Of a stretch of 64,000 nt of DNA, positions 1 to 9,752 are shown piece by piece (position 1 is the stretch's first letter; every line of letters starts with the position of its first letter). Source of the stretch: Cyanidium caldarium (Eukaryota; Rhodophyta; Bangiophyceae; Cyanidiales; Cyanidiaceae); assembly GCA_026184775.1 (NCBI GenBank), contig JANCYW010000019.1, positions 62,001 through 126,000 on the forward strand, read 5' to 3'. The notes beneath the pieces are model-generated. The model ran no database searches. It was given only the letters and a program-made list of their open reading frames with translations, and was not told the DNA's origin. The translations under genes and the position numbers were made by a program.

Positions 1-2984
1 TTGTGGCGAACCCGCTGGTGCCGCGCGGCTCGCTGCTGGCGGCGTTCGAGGTCGTCGATGCGGACACGCAGGCACCGGTGGCCATCGCGCCGGACGACGA
101 TCCTGCGGCGGCGGTATCGCGGCCGTTGCGTTGGCTGGACGATGACCGCCACTCGCTAGCGCCATCGCAGACACACTTGCGCGTCGGGGTGGTCGGATTC
201 CGCAACCTCAGCTTTGCGGACGATCCGTCGTCGTTCCGCCGAGAGCCGTTGGTGATGCGTTTCTACCTCAACTTTCAGGACGGCGAGGTGTTCACCCACG
301 CGGTGCCGGTGCAGCGGGTGGAGGCGTTCTGTGTGGGCAGCGGCGAGGTGCTGGATGTGGTGGACGTGCCGTGTCCGCGCGATCGCCGCAGCAAGCCATC
401 GTTGCACGTGATTGTGGAGGCCAAAACCAGCGGGCGCTTTGTGGCTAGCGCCAACATCACCGTGGAGGAGTTGGCGGCGCCGCGACTGCTGCCCGGTGGT
501 CGTCTGCAGTACGCGTTGGAGAGTCTGCGGGCGCCAGTTGGCGGGGCGGCCGGGCGACTGGAGGCACCCAGCTGGTTGGATGACAGCGGCAGTGGAGGCG
601 GCCAAGGTGCGGGAGGCAACGGTGGCGAGACCGCGAACGCGGCGCCGTCGATGCCACAGCCGTCGCGGGAAGCGCGGCAGGTGCTGGTGTGGCTGTCGTG
701 GCAACTGATGCGATGGTGGCAGCGGGTGAAGCAGAGTGCCGTCGCCGCTGCGCTTATCGCGCTGTTCAACCAATTGTTAGAGCAGTTTCCGGATGTGGCG
801 CTGCATTTCGGGCTGGAGGAGGTGGAGATCCTGGCGCCGCCATCGACGTCATCGGCAGCAGCAGCATCGACGAAGCAGTCGGCGGCTGGGGCCGGTGCAA
901 ACGCCACCTCGTCGTCGAGTGCGTCCGCGGTGGCCATTCGAGGTGAAGCGTCCGACGCCAGCGATGACACACCCGACGTGGCCACGGTGGCGTTCCGGGC
1001 GGCACACGCGGGACAGGCGCGCGACCGGGTGCCGCGCGAGCTGGAGCATTTTCTCGGCGACTGTGCGGCGTACCACGAGTTTCCGCTGCGACGGGGATGG
1101 AAACGGGAGCGCGGCTTTCACAGCTTTCGCGAGATGACCGCGGCCACGTCGCGCGCTTCCACGTCGCCGTCGCCGGACGCGACTGCGCGCGCCAGCAGCA
1201 GCCGCCGGTCGCCGCGGCAGAGCCGGGGCAGTGTGTCGCGATCGTCGGCAGCGACGGTGAAGATGCCGGTGCGCTCGCGCCAACCTCGCTTGCGACGCGC
1301 CGAAGAGATCGACGCCGCTCACTTGATAGGCGAGTTGGCGGGTCGCCTGGAGACGCCATACCCAGTGGGCAAACTGGCGCTGGTCGTGTGGCATAGGGAC
1401 GACGATCGCATGACCAGCGCGACGCCGACCGCCAATGTCCGAGAGAGCTCCTCGGCGGACATTGCCGTCCCAGCAGTGCACGCGCTGCGCTCGGCGTTGC
1501 GTCAGACGTTTCGCCCCGTTTCCAATGCGGTGGTGCGGGTGCACTTGCTGCAAGCGTGCAACCTGCACGTGCCCAGCGGTGCTGGAAACATCTACGTGAA
1601 TGTGGAGCTCAATGGTGGCGAACAGAAAGGCACGACGCGCTCTGCGCACGCCAGCCACTCGCTGCAGCCGCTCCTCTTCCACTCGATGGAGTTTCGCGGG
1701 GTGTCGTTCCCGGGCGCGCGACTGACGATCCGGGTGAAAAATTACGGCGGGCCCGAGTTCGAGATACCCAACGTGGCCGCGGTGCTGCCGCGCCGGTGGC
1801 CGTGGTCGCTCGGGCCGCTGTTTCACACGCGCCACAGCCGCGACTTGCGGGTGGACTTTTTGCGCGGCGGTATCGGCCGCGGTCAGCTGATCGGCATCAC
1901 CGAGATCGACCTGGATCAGCGATGGTACGCGCGCAACGCCCGCATGGCGCGGCTGCGTCCGCCGGTGGAATTGCGCAACCTGTACAACACCGAGCACCTG
2001 AGCCCGCGCGGGCAGCTGGAGATGTATGTGGAGTTGTTGTCGGCGGCGGAGGCGGCGGAGCGGCCGTTCGAGGCGCTGAAACTGCCGCGCCCGCAAGAGT
2101 ACGAGTTGCGGCTGGTGGTTTGGCGCGTCATCGGCTGTCAGGACCCGTACGAAGCGGATGCGACGTCGGACGGCAACAGCAGACACGTCCGTGCGGTACG
2201 ACTGCCGACGCTCGGTGCTTTGCCTCTTACAGCGGGCACCGGCGCGGGCGACGCCGCGACGGCCGATGAGTACAAATTGCAGGACCTGCAGTTCCGGGCG
2301 CAGCTGGCCAACGACGCCGCCACCGAGATGCGCACCGACATCGTGCGCAACTGCGACGACGGCACGGCCAACTTCAACTACCGTCTGGTGTGGCGGCCGA
2401 TTCCGCTGCCGGATCCGGAGCTGGTGCCGCGCTTGCGGCTGCACGTGTGGGATGTGCGGCCGCGCTCGGTACCGATCCCGTTCCGGTGGCTGCAACCGCC
2501 GAAACCACATTTGGTGGCCACGGCCACGCTGGATATCATGCCGCTCGTCGAGGAGGTGTTGGCGACCAAGCGGCCGGTGCGCAAACAGAGCCAGTGGATC
2601 ACCATGCGGCACACGGTGGCAGGCGTGAGGGCGGTGCGACCGCGTGCGGCCATATCGCTGGAGCTGCTCAGCCGCGATCACGCCCAAGTATATGCCGACA
2701 GCGCCGAGAGCGGCAACAGCAACTTACCGCCGCCGCTGCGCCCGGTGCCGTTTTCGGCGTTCGCCCCACACCACTACATCCGCTACCGGGTGGCACGGGT
2801 GCTGCAAGATAGCCTATGGGAGGGAATCGCCTACGGCTTTCTATTCCCGGTGATCGTATTCGGCATACGGCTGGTGGACGCGTGTCCGTGGTGGGTGTTT
2901 CTGCTGGCCGGCCTGATAGGTCTGACCGCTTTCGGGCGTCTGCGACAGGTGGCCCAGATGCTGGAGGAGGCGGTGCACGCATAA
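1..2984 (+). CDS. Ferlin-like multi-C2 tail-anchored protein (5' partial)
   Basis: The frame is open to the window edge (first whole codon at base 3), so the start lies upstream; 993 codons are visible. At least three C2-like segments can be seen: about residues 50-150, 510-640 (VRVHLLQACNLHVPSG) and 700-870. The last segment has the ferlin-type pattern of a 'TDI..NCDDGTANFNYR' strand followed by 'PRLRLHVWD'. Low-complexity Ala/Ser/Gly linkers separate the domains. A hydrophobic segment at about 939-980 (FLFPVIVFGIRL and VFLLAGLIGLTAFG) ends the protein, as in ferlins, which are tail-anchored vesicle or plasma-membrane proteins of calcium-triggered fusion and repair. Several calcium-binding aspartates are not obvious, so calcium binding is uncertain. 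Family is inferred from pattern; it could be another multi-C2 tethering protein. Confidence 0.7.
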   Translation, partial: VANPLVPRGSLLAAFEVVDADTQAPVAIAPDDDPAAAVSRPLRWLDDDRHSLAPSQTHLRVGVVGFRNLSFADDPSSFRREPLVMRFYLNFQDGEVFTHAVPVQRVEAFCVGSGEVLDVVDVPCPRDRRSKPSLHVIVEAKTSGRFVASANITVEELAAPRLLPGGRLQYALESLRAPVGGAAGRLEAPSWLDDSGSGGGQGAGGNGGETANAAPSMPQPSREARQVLVWLSWQLMRWWQRVKQSAVAAALIALFNQLLEQFPDVALHFGLEEVEILAPPSTSSAAAASTKQSAAGAGANATSSSSASAVAIRGEASDASDDTPDVATVAFRAAHAGQARDRVPRELEHFLGDCAAYHEFPLRRGWKRERGFHSFREMTAATSRASTSPSPDATARASSSRRSPRQSRGSVSRSSAATVKMPVRSRQPRLRRAEEIDAAHLIGELAGRLETPYPVGKLALVVWHRDDDRMTSATPTANVRESSSADIAVPAVHALRSALRQTFRPVSNAVVRVHLLQACNLHVPSGAGNIYVNVELNGGEQKGTTRSAHASHSLQPLLFHSMEFRGVSFPGARLTIRVKNYGGPEFEIPNVAAVLPRRWPWSLGPLFHTRHSRDLRVDFLRGGIGRGQLIGITEIDLDQRWYARNARMARLRPPVELRNLYNTEHLSPRGQLEMYVELLSAAEAAERPFEALKLPRPQEYELRLVVWRVIGCQDPYEADATSDGNSRHVRAVRLPTLGALPLTAGTGAGDAATADEYKLQDLQFRAQLANDAATEMRTDIVRNCDDGTANFNYRLVWRPIPLPDPELVPRLRLHVWDVRPRSVPIPFRWLQPPKPHLVATATLDIMPLVEEVLATKRPVRKQSQWITMRHTVAGVRAVRPRAAISLELLSRDHAQVYADSAESGNSNLPPPLRPVPFSAFAPHHYIRYRVARVLQDSLWEGIAYGFLFPVIVFGIRLVDACPWWVFLLAGLIGLTAFGRLRQVAQMLEEAVHA

Positions 2985-3385
2985 ATCTCGATAGAATCGA
3001 TAAAAATGCATAGCATGGGTGGATACTCTCTGGCGTACTGTCCCCCGTCTACTATCCCCTCGATATGTGGGCACGGCCCATCGCTCCGCGGTGATGTACA
3101 TCGTGTCCGCCCCCGCACGCTCCCTCCGCACGCATCCGACTCGATTCCGCGATCGGCGATCGCCAAGGCGATTCGCACGCCATCGATCGATCGCTCCATC
3201 GATCGCGTCCGTCTGGAAGTGTGTGCGCTGGGAGCGCCGACAGCGTTCCGTTCGCGCGATCGGTGTGGTGGACACGCGGGGGTCCGGCGTTCGGTGCTTC
3301 ACACCGTCGGTTGGGGCAGGGTGCCGGCTGGACGCGGGTATCGTGGGGGACAGCGGCCATCGTTTCATTCTTGCTGTCGGGCGTT
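2985..3385. other. Intergenic spacer upstream of YAK1
   Basis: This 401-bp spacer lies between two genes on the same strand. It holds an AT-rich stretch just after the ferlin stop (around 2990-3008) and a direct repeat of CCATCGATCG near 3180-3206. I see no RNA gene or reading frame with recognisable content. It presumably carries the terminator of the first gene and the promoter of the kinase. Confidence 0.4.
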
Positions 3386-4999
3386 ATGATGCTGTCGTTG
3401 GGTGCGGACACGGTGTTTCGCCGTGTGGAACGGGAGGTGGCCAGCGCACCGGCGCCGAAACGGTGTGGTGCGGAGAGGGGTGCTGCGGGTGCGGTGTCGG
3501 AGGCGCCGCCGGTGTTGCGGCTAACGGAGCAGCTGTTGCGCACGTACACCCGTGCCGAGCCGTCTTACCACTACGACGTGGTGCAGAATCCGCGGCGGAC
3601 GTTGACGCGACCGGAGGAGCCGCGACACAACCACGGCTACGACAACGAGAACTACGACTACATCCTGCGCGTGCATGACGATATCACCGCACCGGACGGC
3701 ACCGTGTACCGGGTGATGGATCTGCTGGGTCTTGGCACTTTCGGGCAGGTGGTCAAGTGTTTGGAGCTGCCGGCCAACCGGCTGGTGGCGGTGAAAGTAA
3801 TCAAGAGCCAGGCGGCGTACGCGGTGCAGGCCATGATGGAGGTGCAGGTGCTGAACCGACTGCACCGCGATTTCTCCACGGCCAGTGTACAGCACGTGGT
3901 GCAGCTGCTGAACCATTTTCAGTTCCGGGGACATTTGTGCCTGGTGTTGGAGCGGTTGGGCGTGTCGCTGTATGACATGCTGAAGCAGAACCGATACCGC
4001 GGCCTGGACGTGGACGTGTTGCGCACAGTCCTGGCGCAGCTGCTGCCGACGGTGGATCTGTTGGCGCGCGCCGACATCATTCACTGCGACCTCAAGCCGG
4101 AGAACGTGCTGCTGAGCCGCAGCCACGGCTGGGAGGTGAAGTTGATCGATTTTGGTTCGGCGTGCAGCGAGTCCGATGTGGTGTACCAGTATGTGCAGTC
4201 GCGATTTTACCGCTCGCCGGAGGTGCTGCTAGGACTGAATTACGGCCCGATGATCGATGTGTGGTCGCTCGGCTGCATTGCCGGCGAGCTGTTCGTCGGT
4301 CTGCCGCTGTTTCCCGGCCACGACGGCTTCAACATGATCTGTCGCATTGTGGAGATGATCGGCATGCCGCCAGCCTGGATGATGCAGCAGGGCACCCAGA
4401 GCGTGCACTACTTTAGCGACGGGGCGCTGCGCCCGTCACCGCTGGGCGCCCCCGGCAATGCCGCGCCGCCGCCGGCCACCGCCTGGAAGCGCTACTTTCG
4501 ATACATCACCCTGGAGGACATCATCATGCACTACCCGATGCGAACGGGCAGCGACAAACGTCGCGAGATGGCACAGCGGCGTGCGTTGGTGAGCCTGATC
4601 CGCGGCATGCTGCAGTGGGATCCGCGCCAGCGCTGGACCTGCTTCGAATGCCTGCAGCACCCGTTTATGCGCGGTGACGGGATGGAGCCGGGGCAAGTGT
4701 GGTCGCCGCCGCGCCATAGCGTGCCGCGAGTACCGCCGCCACCGCCCAGGCCGGCGGCCGATGGCGGACCATCGGGGCGCATCGCCGGCGGCAGTTGGGG
4801 CACTCGAGGGTGGTCCGGGATGCCGCCCGCATCCGGCACCACCGAGCAGCGTGGTATGCGCTCGGCGATGCACGCGCTGCAGTTGGAGGGCGCTTCGCGA
4901 AAGCGCCGGCCGCAAGCCGAGCAGCAGCCGGAGCTCGCCCTACCACCGCCACCGTCTCTGCCTCCCTGCTCCTCCCGCGTCCCCTTCACTCACGACTGA
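3386..4999 (+). CDS. YAK1: YAK1-type DYRK dual-specificity protein kinase
   Basis: 537 aa from the first in-frame ATG (ATGATG, so 3389 is equally possible). The DYRK homology box (NENYDYILRVHDDI, about 88-100) precedes the kinase domain. Visible motifs are the glycine loop LGLGTFGQV (115-122), the ATP-binding lysine in VAVKVIK (about 137), the catalytic loop HCDLKPENVLL (from 233), IDFGSA (254-259), the activation-loop tyrosines YQY (267-269), which DYRKs autophosphorylate, and SPEVLLG. The MIGMPPAWM segment and the overall pattern match the Yak1 subfamily rather than DYRK1/2 or HIPK. Yak1 acts in stress and nutrient signalling and in yeast and plants is tied to TOR; this window also encodes Raptor, about 53 kb away. 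The proline-rich C-terminus is short. Its end overlaps the convergent UTP25 gene by 14 bp. Confidence 0.9.
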   Translation: MMLSLGADTVFRRVEREVASAPAPKRCGAERGAAGAVSEAPPVLRLTEQLLRTYTRAEPSYHYDVVQNPRRTLTRPEEPRHNHGYDNENYDYILRVHDDITAPDGTVYRVMDLLGLGTFGQVVKCLELPANRLVAVKVIKSQAAYAVQAMMEVQVLNRLHRDFSTASVQHVVQLLNHFQFRGHLCLVLERLGVSLYDMLKQNRYRGLDVDVLRTVLAQLLPTVDLLARADIIHCDLKPENVLLSRSHGWEVKLIDFGSACSESDVVYQYVQSRFYRSPEVLLGLNYGPMIDVWSLGCIAGELFVGLPLFPGHDGFNMICRIVEMIGMPPAWMMQQGTQSVHYFSDGALRPSPLGAPGNAAPPPATAWKRYFRYITLEDIIMHYPMRTGSDKRREMAQRRALVSLIRGMLQWDPRQRWTCFECLQHPFMRGDGMEPGQVWSPPRHSVPRVPPPPPRPAADGGPSGRIAGGSWGTRGWSGMPPASGTTEQRGMRSAMHALQLEGASRKRRPQAEQQPELALPPPPSLPPCSSRVPFTHD

Positions 5000-7523
5000 A
5001 CCACTCCCAGATGCCGCCGTGCTGGGAATGGCACAGCTCGCCCCAGGCGGCACTCCCCAACAGACGATGCACCGCCAGCGTATCCTCCGGCAACATGTAC
5101 AGGCAACGCACCTGGGGCGAACCGGCGCCGGTGGACGCGACCATATCGCTCAGCTCGCGATAAAACTGCGGATGCACCGGCGGTCCGTAAAGCAACACCT
5201 GGCGCGCCCCGCGTATCCGATATCGGCGGTAAAAGTGAAACCGCTCGCTGATGACCAACAAGCGGATGCGCCCCTCGAAAAAGCGCAGCCGATGGCGGGT
5301 CACGTCGTCGGTGGAGGTGTACTCGGAGCAGGTGGCAAAGTCGCGCTCCACCTGCGCGCCGTGCCGCTCCTCGTGTCGCCGGTGCAGCAGGTGGCGGACG
5401 CGCACGAAATCGAAATAGGATGGTATGAACAGAAGTGTGCGGTCCGGCTGGCGCTGGTGCATTCGCGGCAGTACCACTTGGGCGAAGTAGGCGAAGCGCG
5501 CCTCGCAGGCTGCACGGGCACGCGGGGCGGACGATGCAACAAACGCCGGCGGCACCATCTCCAGCACGTGGCGGATCCAGCCGGCAGGCAGCAGGGACGG
5601 TGCGCGTCTGGGAGTGACTCGAGATACAACGCCCGGCCACTGCCGGCGCAGCAGCTTCAGCGCGCCGCTCACATTGCCGCCGGGCGCGTGGGTATGGCCG
5701 CGATAAGCCGCGCTCACCATGGCGTGCATCTCGGGCGTGTCCCACGCCGCCAGCCACACCGTCTGCCGATAGCGCGCAGCCTGCCCGTCCAGGAAGCGCT
5801 GCTGCACGCGGCCAAAGTCGGTGCCGGGTGGTATCTTAGCTGGCATGCGATTCACAACGTTGCCCAGCACCGACGTGAGATGTTCCCAGTTCTGCATCAG
5901 CATCGTGTCGGTGCGCAACACCAACGCCATTTCAATGCTGCTCAGCGAGTCGACCGCACCGCCCGATACACCGCCGCGCTCCGGGTCGCTCGCCAGTCGT
6001 TGCAGGCCCAGTGGTGACGCGAGTACGATATCGGAGCGGAAAAAGTCGGTGTAGAGGCGCAGGGTGCGCCGCGAGAGACGCAGACCGATGCGAAAGTCGT
6101 CATCGATGTTGCCCTTGAAGGCGGTCTGAAAGTCGGGCGGTTTGGAGAACCAGTTGCGGGCACGCGCATCCGACACTGTCTCCGGCGGTGGTATCGCCGC
6201 AGTGTGTTGGTGGATGAGCAGCGTGGGCGCCTCGTCGGCGGTGCCATCCCCCGGCGCCGGGCCGTACTCCTCCTCGAAGCGCCGGCAGTGAAACACATGC
6301 GCAAAGCCGCCGACGGCGATCAGCGAGTGTACCGCGCAATAGGCCACGTGGCGCGTGGGCGCCAGCACCAAAATGCGGGCGGCGGTGAAGCCCTGGTCGC
6401 GGCACTCACTGTCGTCGTCGTCGGCGGCGGTATCGCACGCATTGGCAGTGCCGTCCGTCCTCTGCAGCGCCAGACGAGCGCTGGTACGCAGTTGGTGCGC
6501 TCGCGCTCGCAGCACCCTGGAGGCCACACATGCCATGCACAAGTCCAGCAGTCGCTGCTCCTCGTGCACCCCGGTGACGCATCCGTAAAACACGTCTGCC
6601 ATGCTGGCTAACGCCCGGGCGAACAGCAGCAGGCGCGCCGGAGAGAGAGCGGGATCGGGAGCGAGTTGTTGTTCCAGCGCCGCGGTGCGCTGCCGGTATC
6701 GTCGACGTATGGCGGATGATGCCGCCAACAGGTCTGCCGCTTCACCGAGGTCAGCGTTCAGCAGGGGAGTGCATGACTCTGCATCAGGCGGCTGCAGCGA
6801 TAGCAGAGTGATATTTTCCTGCAACAACAACGACTCCAATTCGACCGAAGACGGCTGCAACGATCCCGATGAAGTACTCGCGGCGGACTTCCAGACGCAC
6901 TCAGTCGCCGTGCTGTGGCGTGGCGCTTGCCGAGCGTAGTGGCGGCGTTCCCATTCGGCCACCTTCCGGGCAGCGGTGTCGACATCCGAGTCGGCCTCTG
7001 ATTCGTCGTCACTCGGTGTGGCGCCATCTTCGCTGCAGCGGTCACTGTCGGCCTCGGAATCGGGAAGTGCGGCCTCGCCTTCAGGACCATCCTCGTCGGG
7101 AGCCGATCGTCTCTGGGCCGACGTCATCGAAGGCGGCAATGTCTCCTTCGCCACAACCTCGTCGACTGCAGCATCAGGACACTCTCGCTCAGAGGTCCTG
7201 GGCATAGCGGGTTCAGATCCAACATTCGCTTCCTCCCGACTTGTCACGCCCAAAATTCGCCGCAGCTTGGCGCACTTGCTCCGCGCCGCTTCGCTGTCCG
7301 TCCCGAGATCCCCTCTTTCCGGGCGCCAGGCCGCCGCCTGATCCAGAATATCCACCTCCACATCGGTGCCATTTCCCGCTGTCACCACGCTTCCCTCACT
7401 GGCTTCCTGTCTCCGACTCGGTCGTCGTCCTCGTCGGCGCGGCGGCATACACGTCGGTCCACCGCGCGATACGACGCATGCCGCTCGACGGCGCATCGAA
7501 CGCGTTCGCCGCGGGTTGGGCAT
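4986..7523 (-). CDS. UTP25: UTP25 / digestive-organ expansion factor homologue, SSU processome
   Basis: 845 aa from the first in-frame ATG at 7523 (others at 7496 and 7448). The N-terminal third is acidic, Ser- and Arg-rich and poorly structured. From about residue 320 the UTP25 core follows: 'RILVLAPTR', 'FEEEYG', 'KPPDFQTAFKGNIDDDFRIG' (about 455-475), 'SDIVLASPLGL', 'SSIEMALVLRTDTMLMQNWE', 'DFGRVQQRFLDGQAARYRQT', and near the end the PSYFDFVRVR and ATCSEYTS blocks. UTP25 is a nucleolar helicase-like protein with degenerate ATPase motifs that helps assemble the 90S pre-ribosome for 18S rRNA maturation. Its neighbour across a 436-bp divergent spacer is eIF5. The last 14 bp overlap the kinase gene on the opposite strand. 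Confidence 0.9.
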   Translation of the reverse strand: MPNPRRTRSMRRRAACVVSRGGPTCMPPRRRGRRPSRRQEASEGSVVTAGNGTDVEVDILDQAAAWRPERGDLGTDSEAARSKCAKLRRILGVTSREEANVGSEPAMPRTSERECPDAAVDEVVAKETLPPSMTSAQRRSAPDEDGPEGEAALPDSEADSDRCSEDGATPSDDESEADSDVDTAARKVAEWERRHYARQAPRHSTATECVWKSAASTSSGSLQPSSVELESLLLQENITLLSLQPPDAESCTPLLNADLGEAADLLAASSAIRRRYRQRTAALEQQLAPDPALSPARLLLFARALASMADVFYGCVTGVHEEQRLLDLCMACVASRVLRARAHQLRTSARLALQRTDGTANACDTAADDDDSECRDQGFTAARILVLAPTRHVAYCAVHSLIAVGGFAHVFHCRRFEEEYGPAPGDGTADEAPTLLIHQHTAAIPPPETVSDARARNWFSKPPDFQTAFKGNIDDDFRIGLRLSRRTLRLYTDFFRSDIVLASPLGLQRLASDPERGGVSGGAVDSLSSIEMALVLRTDTMLMQNWEHLTSVLGNVVNRMPAKIPPGTDFGRVQQRFLDGQAARYRQTVWLAAWDTPEMHAMVSAAYRGHTHAPGGNVSGALKLLRRQWPGVVSRVTPRRAPSLLPAGWIRHVLEMVPPAFVASSAPRARAACEARFAYFAQVVLPRMHQRQPDRTLLFIPSYFDFVRVRHLLHRRHEERHGAQVERDFATCSEYTSTDDVTRHRLRFFEGRIRLLVISERFHFYRRYRIRGARQVLLYGPPVHPQFYRELSDMVASTGAGSPQVRCLYMLPEDTLAVHRLLGSAAWGELCHSQHGGIWEWFSRE

Positions 7524-7959
7524 CGGGGCGTGTGTGTGACAGAACCGCCACCGATCCGTGACACGCTTCACCGACCGCCGCACTGCGCGGCTGAACGCGT
7601 TCCGCGACGCCTTCGTCGTCCGGTCGGTGGGCGGACACCCGGGCTCGGTGTCTCTGACCCACTTCCGCCACCCAGCGACATCGAACAGTAGCCTGGTGGG
7701 GGCGCGTTGGGCAGCGCTGCATGTTTACGTCTGCAGTGGCGACGGAAGCGACCAGCGTGGTACGACAGTCGTGGAGTGACGAACGGTTGACGCGAGGTGA
7801 GCGCGGCGGCTGTTCTGGAGACGGTGCGCTGCGACGACTGTGTGGGTGCGGCCGGTGAGCGTGTGGCTCACATGGTTGCGGCTCATTCTAGAGTCGCGCC
7901 CGACATATTCGCGTAGCTTTTCCACAGGTGACCTATTCGGGGACCGGGTGGCGTTCACC
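7524..7959. other. Divergent spacer UTP25/EIF5
   Basis: This 436-bp spacer separates two translation-related genes that point away from each other, so it probably holds both promoters and 5' leaders. No TATA-like element stands out and no RNA gene was recognised. Open frames run through it only because of the high GC content. Confidence 0.4.
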
Positions 7960-7967
7960 ATGGATTT

Positions 7968-8003
<36 letters not shown>

Positions 8004-9576
8004 CACCAATATCGGCGGCGGGGATGACATCTTCCACCGTTACAAGATGCCGCGCATTGTCGGCAAGGTGGAGGGTCGCGGCAATGGCATCAAAACGCGC
8101 ATCGTGAACTGCTCGCAGATCGCCAAGGCGCTGCACCGGCCACCCGGTTACGTGTGCAAGTTCTTCGGGTGCGAGCTCGGCGCCCAGACCAAGATCAACG
8201 ACGGCGAGGACGTCTACATCGTGAACGGCTCGCACGACCAGAAGCTGCTCACCGACACGCTGAACAAGTTCATTCAGATGTACGTTTTGTGTCCGAACTG
8301 CAAGCTGCCGGAGACAGACCTGGTGCTCGACAAGAAGGGCAACATCTATCACAAGTGCAACGCCTGTGGCGCGCAACAGCTGGTGGACATGACGCACCGC
8401 GTGGTGACGTACATGCTGAACCATCCGCCCGACGGACATGCCACCAAGAAATCGTCCAAGTCGGGGCTCTCCAAGAAGGACCGCAAGGAGCTGAAGAAGA
8501 AAAAGGCCGACAAGGACGCCGGCGGCGACTTGGAGGAAGACGCGGCGGAGGTGGACGGCGGCGGCGCCGATGACAAGCACGAGGCCAAGACCAAGAAGAA
8601 GAAGAGCAGCTCCAAGCGGCTGGAGGGCGAGACCGCAGAACAGTATCGCGAACGCCGGGCGGCGGAGAAGAGCGCGCGCCGCGCCGAGCGCCACGCCAGA
8701 AAGGCCGACGGACAGGGCAGCACGGTCGATGGACTGCCCGAGCAACTCGGCGGCACCGACGTGGCGAAGATTGCGCGTGCCGCCGAGCAGGCGGAAGCGC
8801 GTTTGGCCCAACAGGGCAACGGCGGCCGTTTGCTGTCGAGCGGGACCGCATCGGAGCGCGACGACCAGGACGACGATGGCGCCGAGGAGGAGGATGACGA
8901 TGGCGAGGACTGGTGCATGGACACCAGCAAGGAGGCGCAAATGGCGCGGGCGGCGGCCGCCCTGAGATCGAGTGGGCAGGCGTCGGCGCTGACGAGCAGT
9001 GCCAACGCCGTCGAACCGCCCGCGGGGGGCGTCTGCGAGCTGGCGCTACAGGATCACGCAGTCGATGGTGACGGAGCGGCGCAGACGGCGTTGGAGGCGT
9101 TGTTGCGCCGCGGCAACACCGCGCCGCCGGTGCTGGCGGCCGAGGCCTGTCGCCTGTTCGGGCAGCATCGCGCCGTCGCGGCCATGGCGGTGCTGCGGGC
9201 GATCGCCATCCACCAAGGGCTGCCCGGGGCGGCCGACAGCGCCTCGCCGGCCAAACGCGCCCCGCAGGCGGTGGAGGTGTTGCGGGCGTTCCGTCTCAGC
9301 GACGCCGAGCAATTGCAATTCCTGGAGGTGCTGCACGAGCTGGCCGTCGGTCGCGACGCCGACGGCAAGCCGGATGAGGGCAGCGCGCCGAACAAGTTGT
9401 GGCTGGCGTCGGTGCCGCATATTCTCAAGCTGCTGTACGACGAGGACGTGGTAGACGAGTCGGCGATTCTGGCGTGGCATCGGAAGGAGGTGGCGGAGTG
9501 TGGGCGCGACTCGGCGGCGTTGCGCGCCCGCGAGGCCGCCCAGCCGGTCATCCACTGGCTGCAGCAGGACGACTGA
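7960..9576 (+). CDS. EIF5: Translation initiation factor eIF5
   Basis: 538 aa; the ATG at 7960 sits in a good context (TTCACCATGG). A run of ten glycines (GGC repeat) precedes the canonical start DIFHRYKMPRIVGKVEG. The arginine of FHRYK (about R27) matches the GAP arginine finger (human R15) that activates GTP hydrolysis by eIF2. The zinc ribbon has C111/C114 and C133/C136. A Lys/Glu-rich linker and a very acidic stretch follow. The C-terminal W2/HEAT domain, which carries the AA-boxes that bind eIF2-beta and eIF3c, ends in VIHWLQQDD. It is longer than the usual roughly 430 aa because of the linker. It heads a run of four initiation-factor genes and converges on eIF3l with a 176-bp gap. Confidence 0.95.
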
Positions 9577-9752
9577 GCCGACGCGATAACGGACCGTGAA
9601 CGCCCCGGCGGGCACACCGGCGGAGGCGAGCGTAAAAGCCGACGCACTTTAGATGGGGAACGAAGGGAGAAGAGGTCGGCGTCGACCAACGCAGTGTCGA
9701 TGCCGATATTTGGGCGCTCGCTGTCGAGCGCGACCTTTCCCACAATCCCGAA

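Noticed and set aside
849-2687. 612-codon antisense frame inside the ferlin-like gene
   Set aside because: His/Arg/Gln-rich shadow frame typical of GC-rich coding DNA, with no domain.
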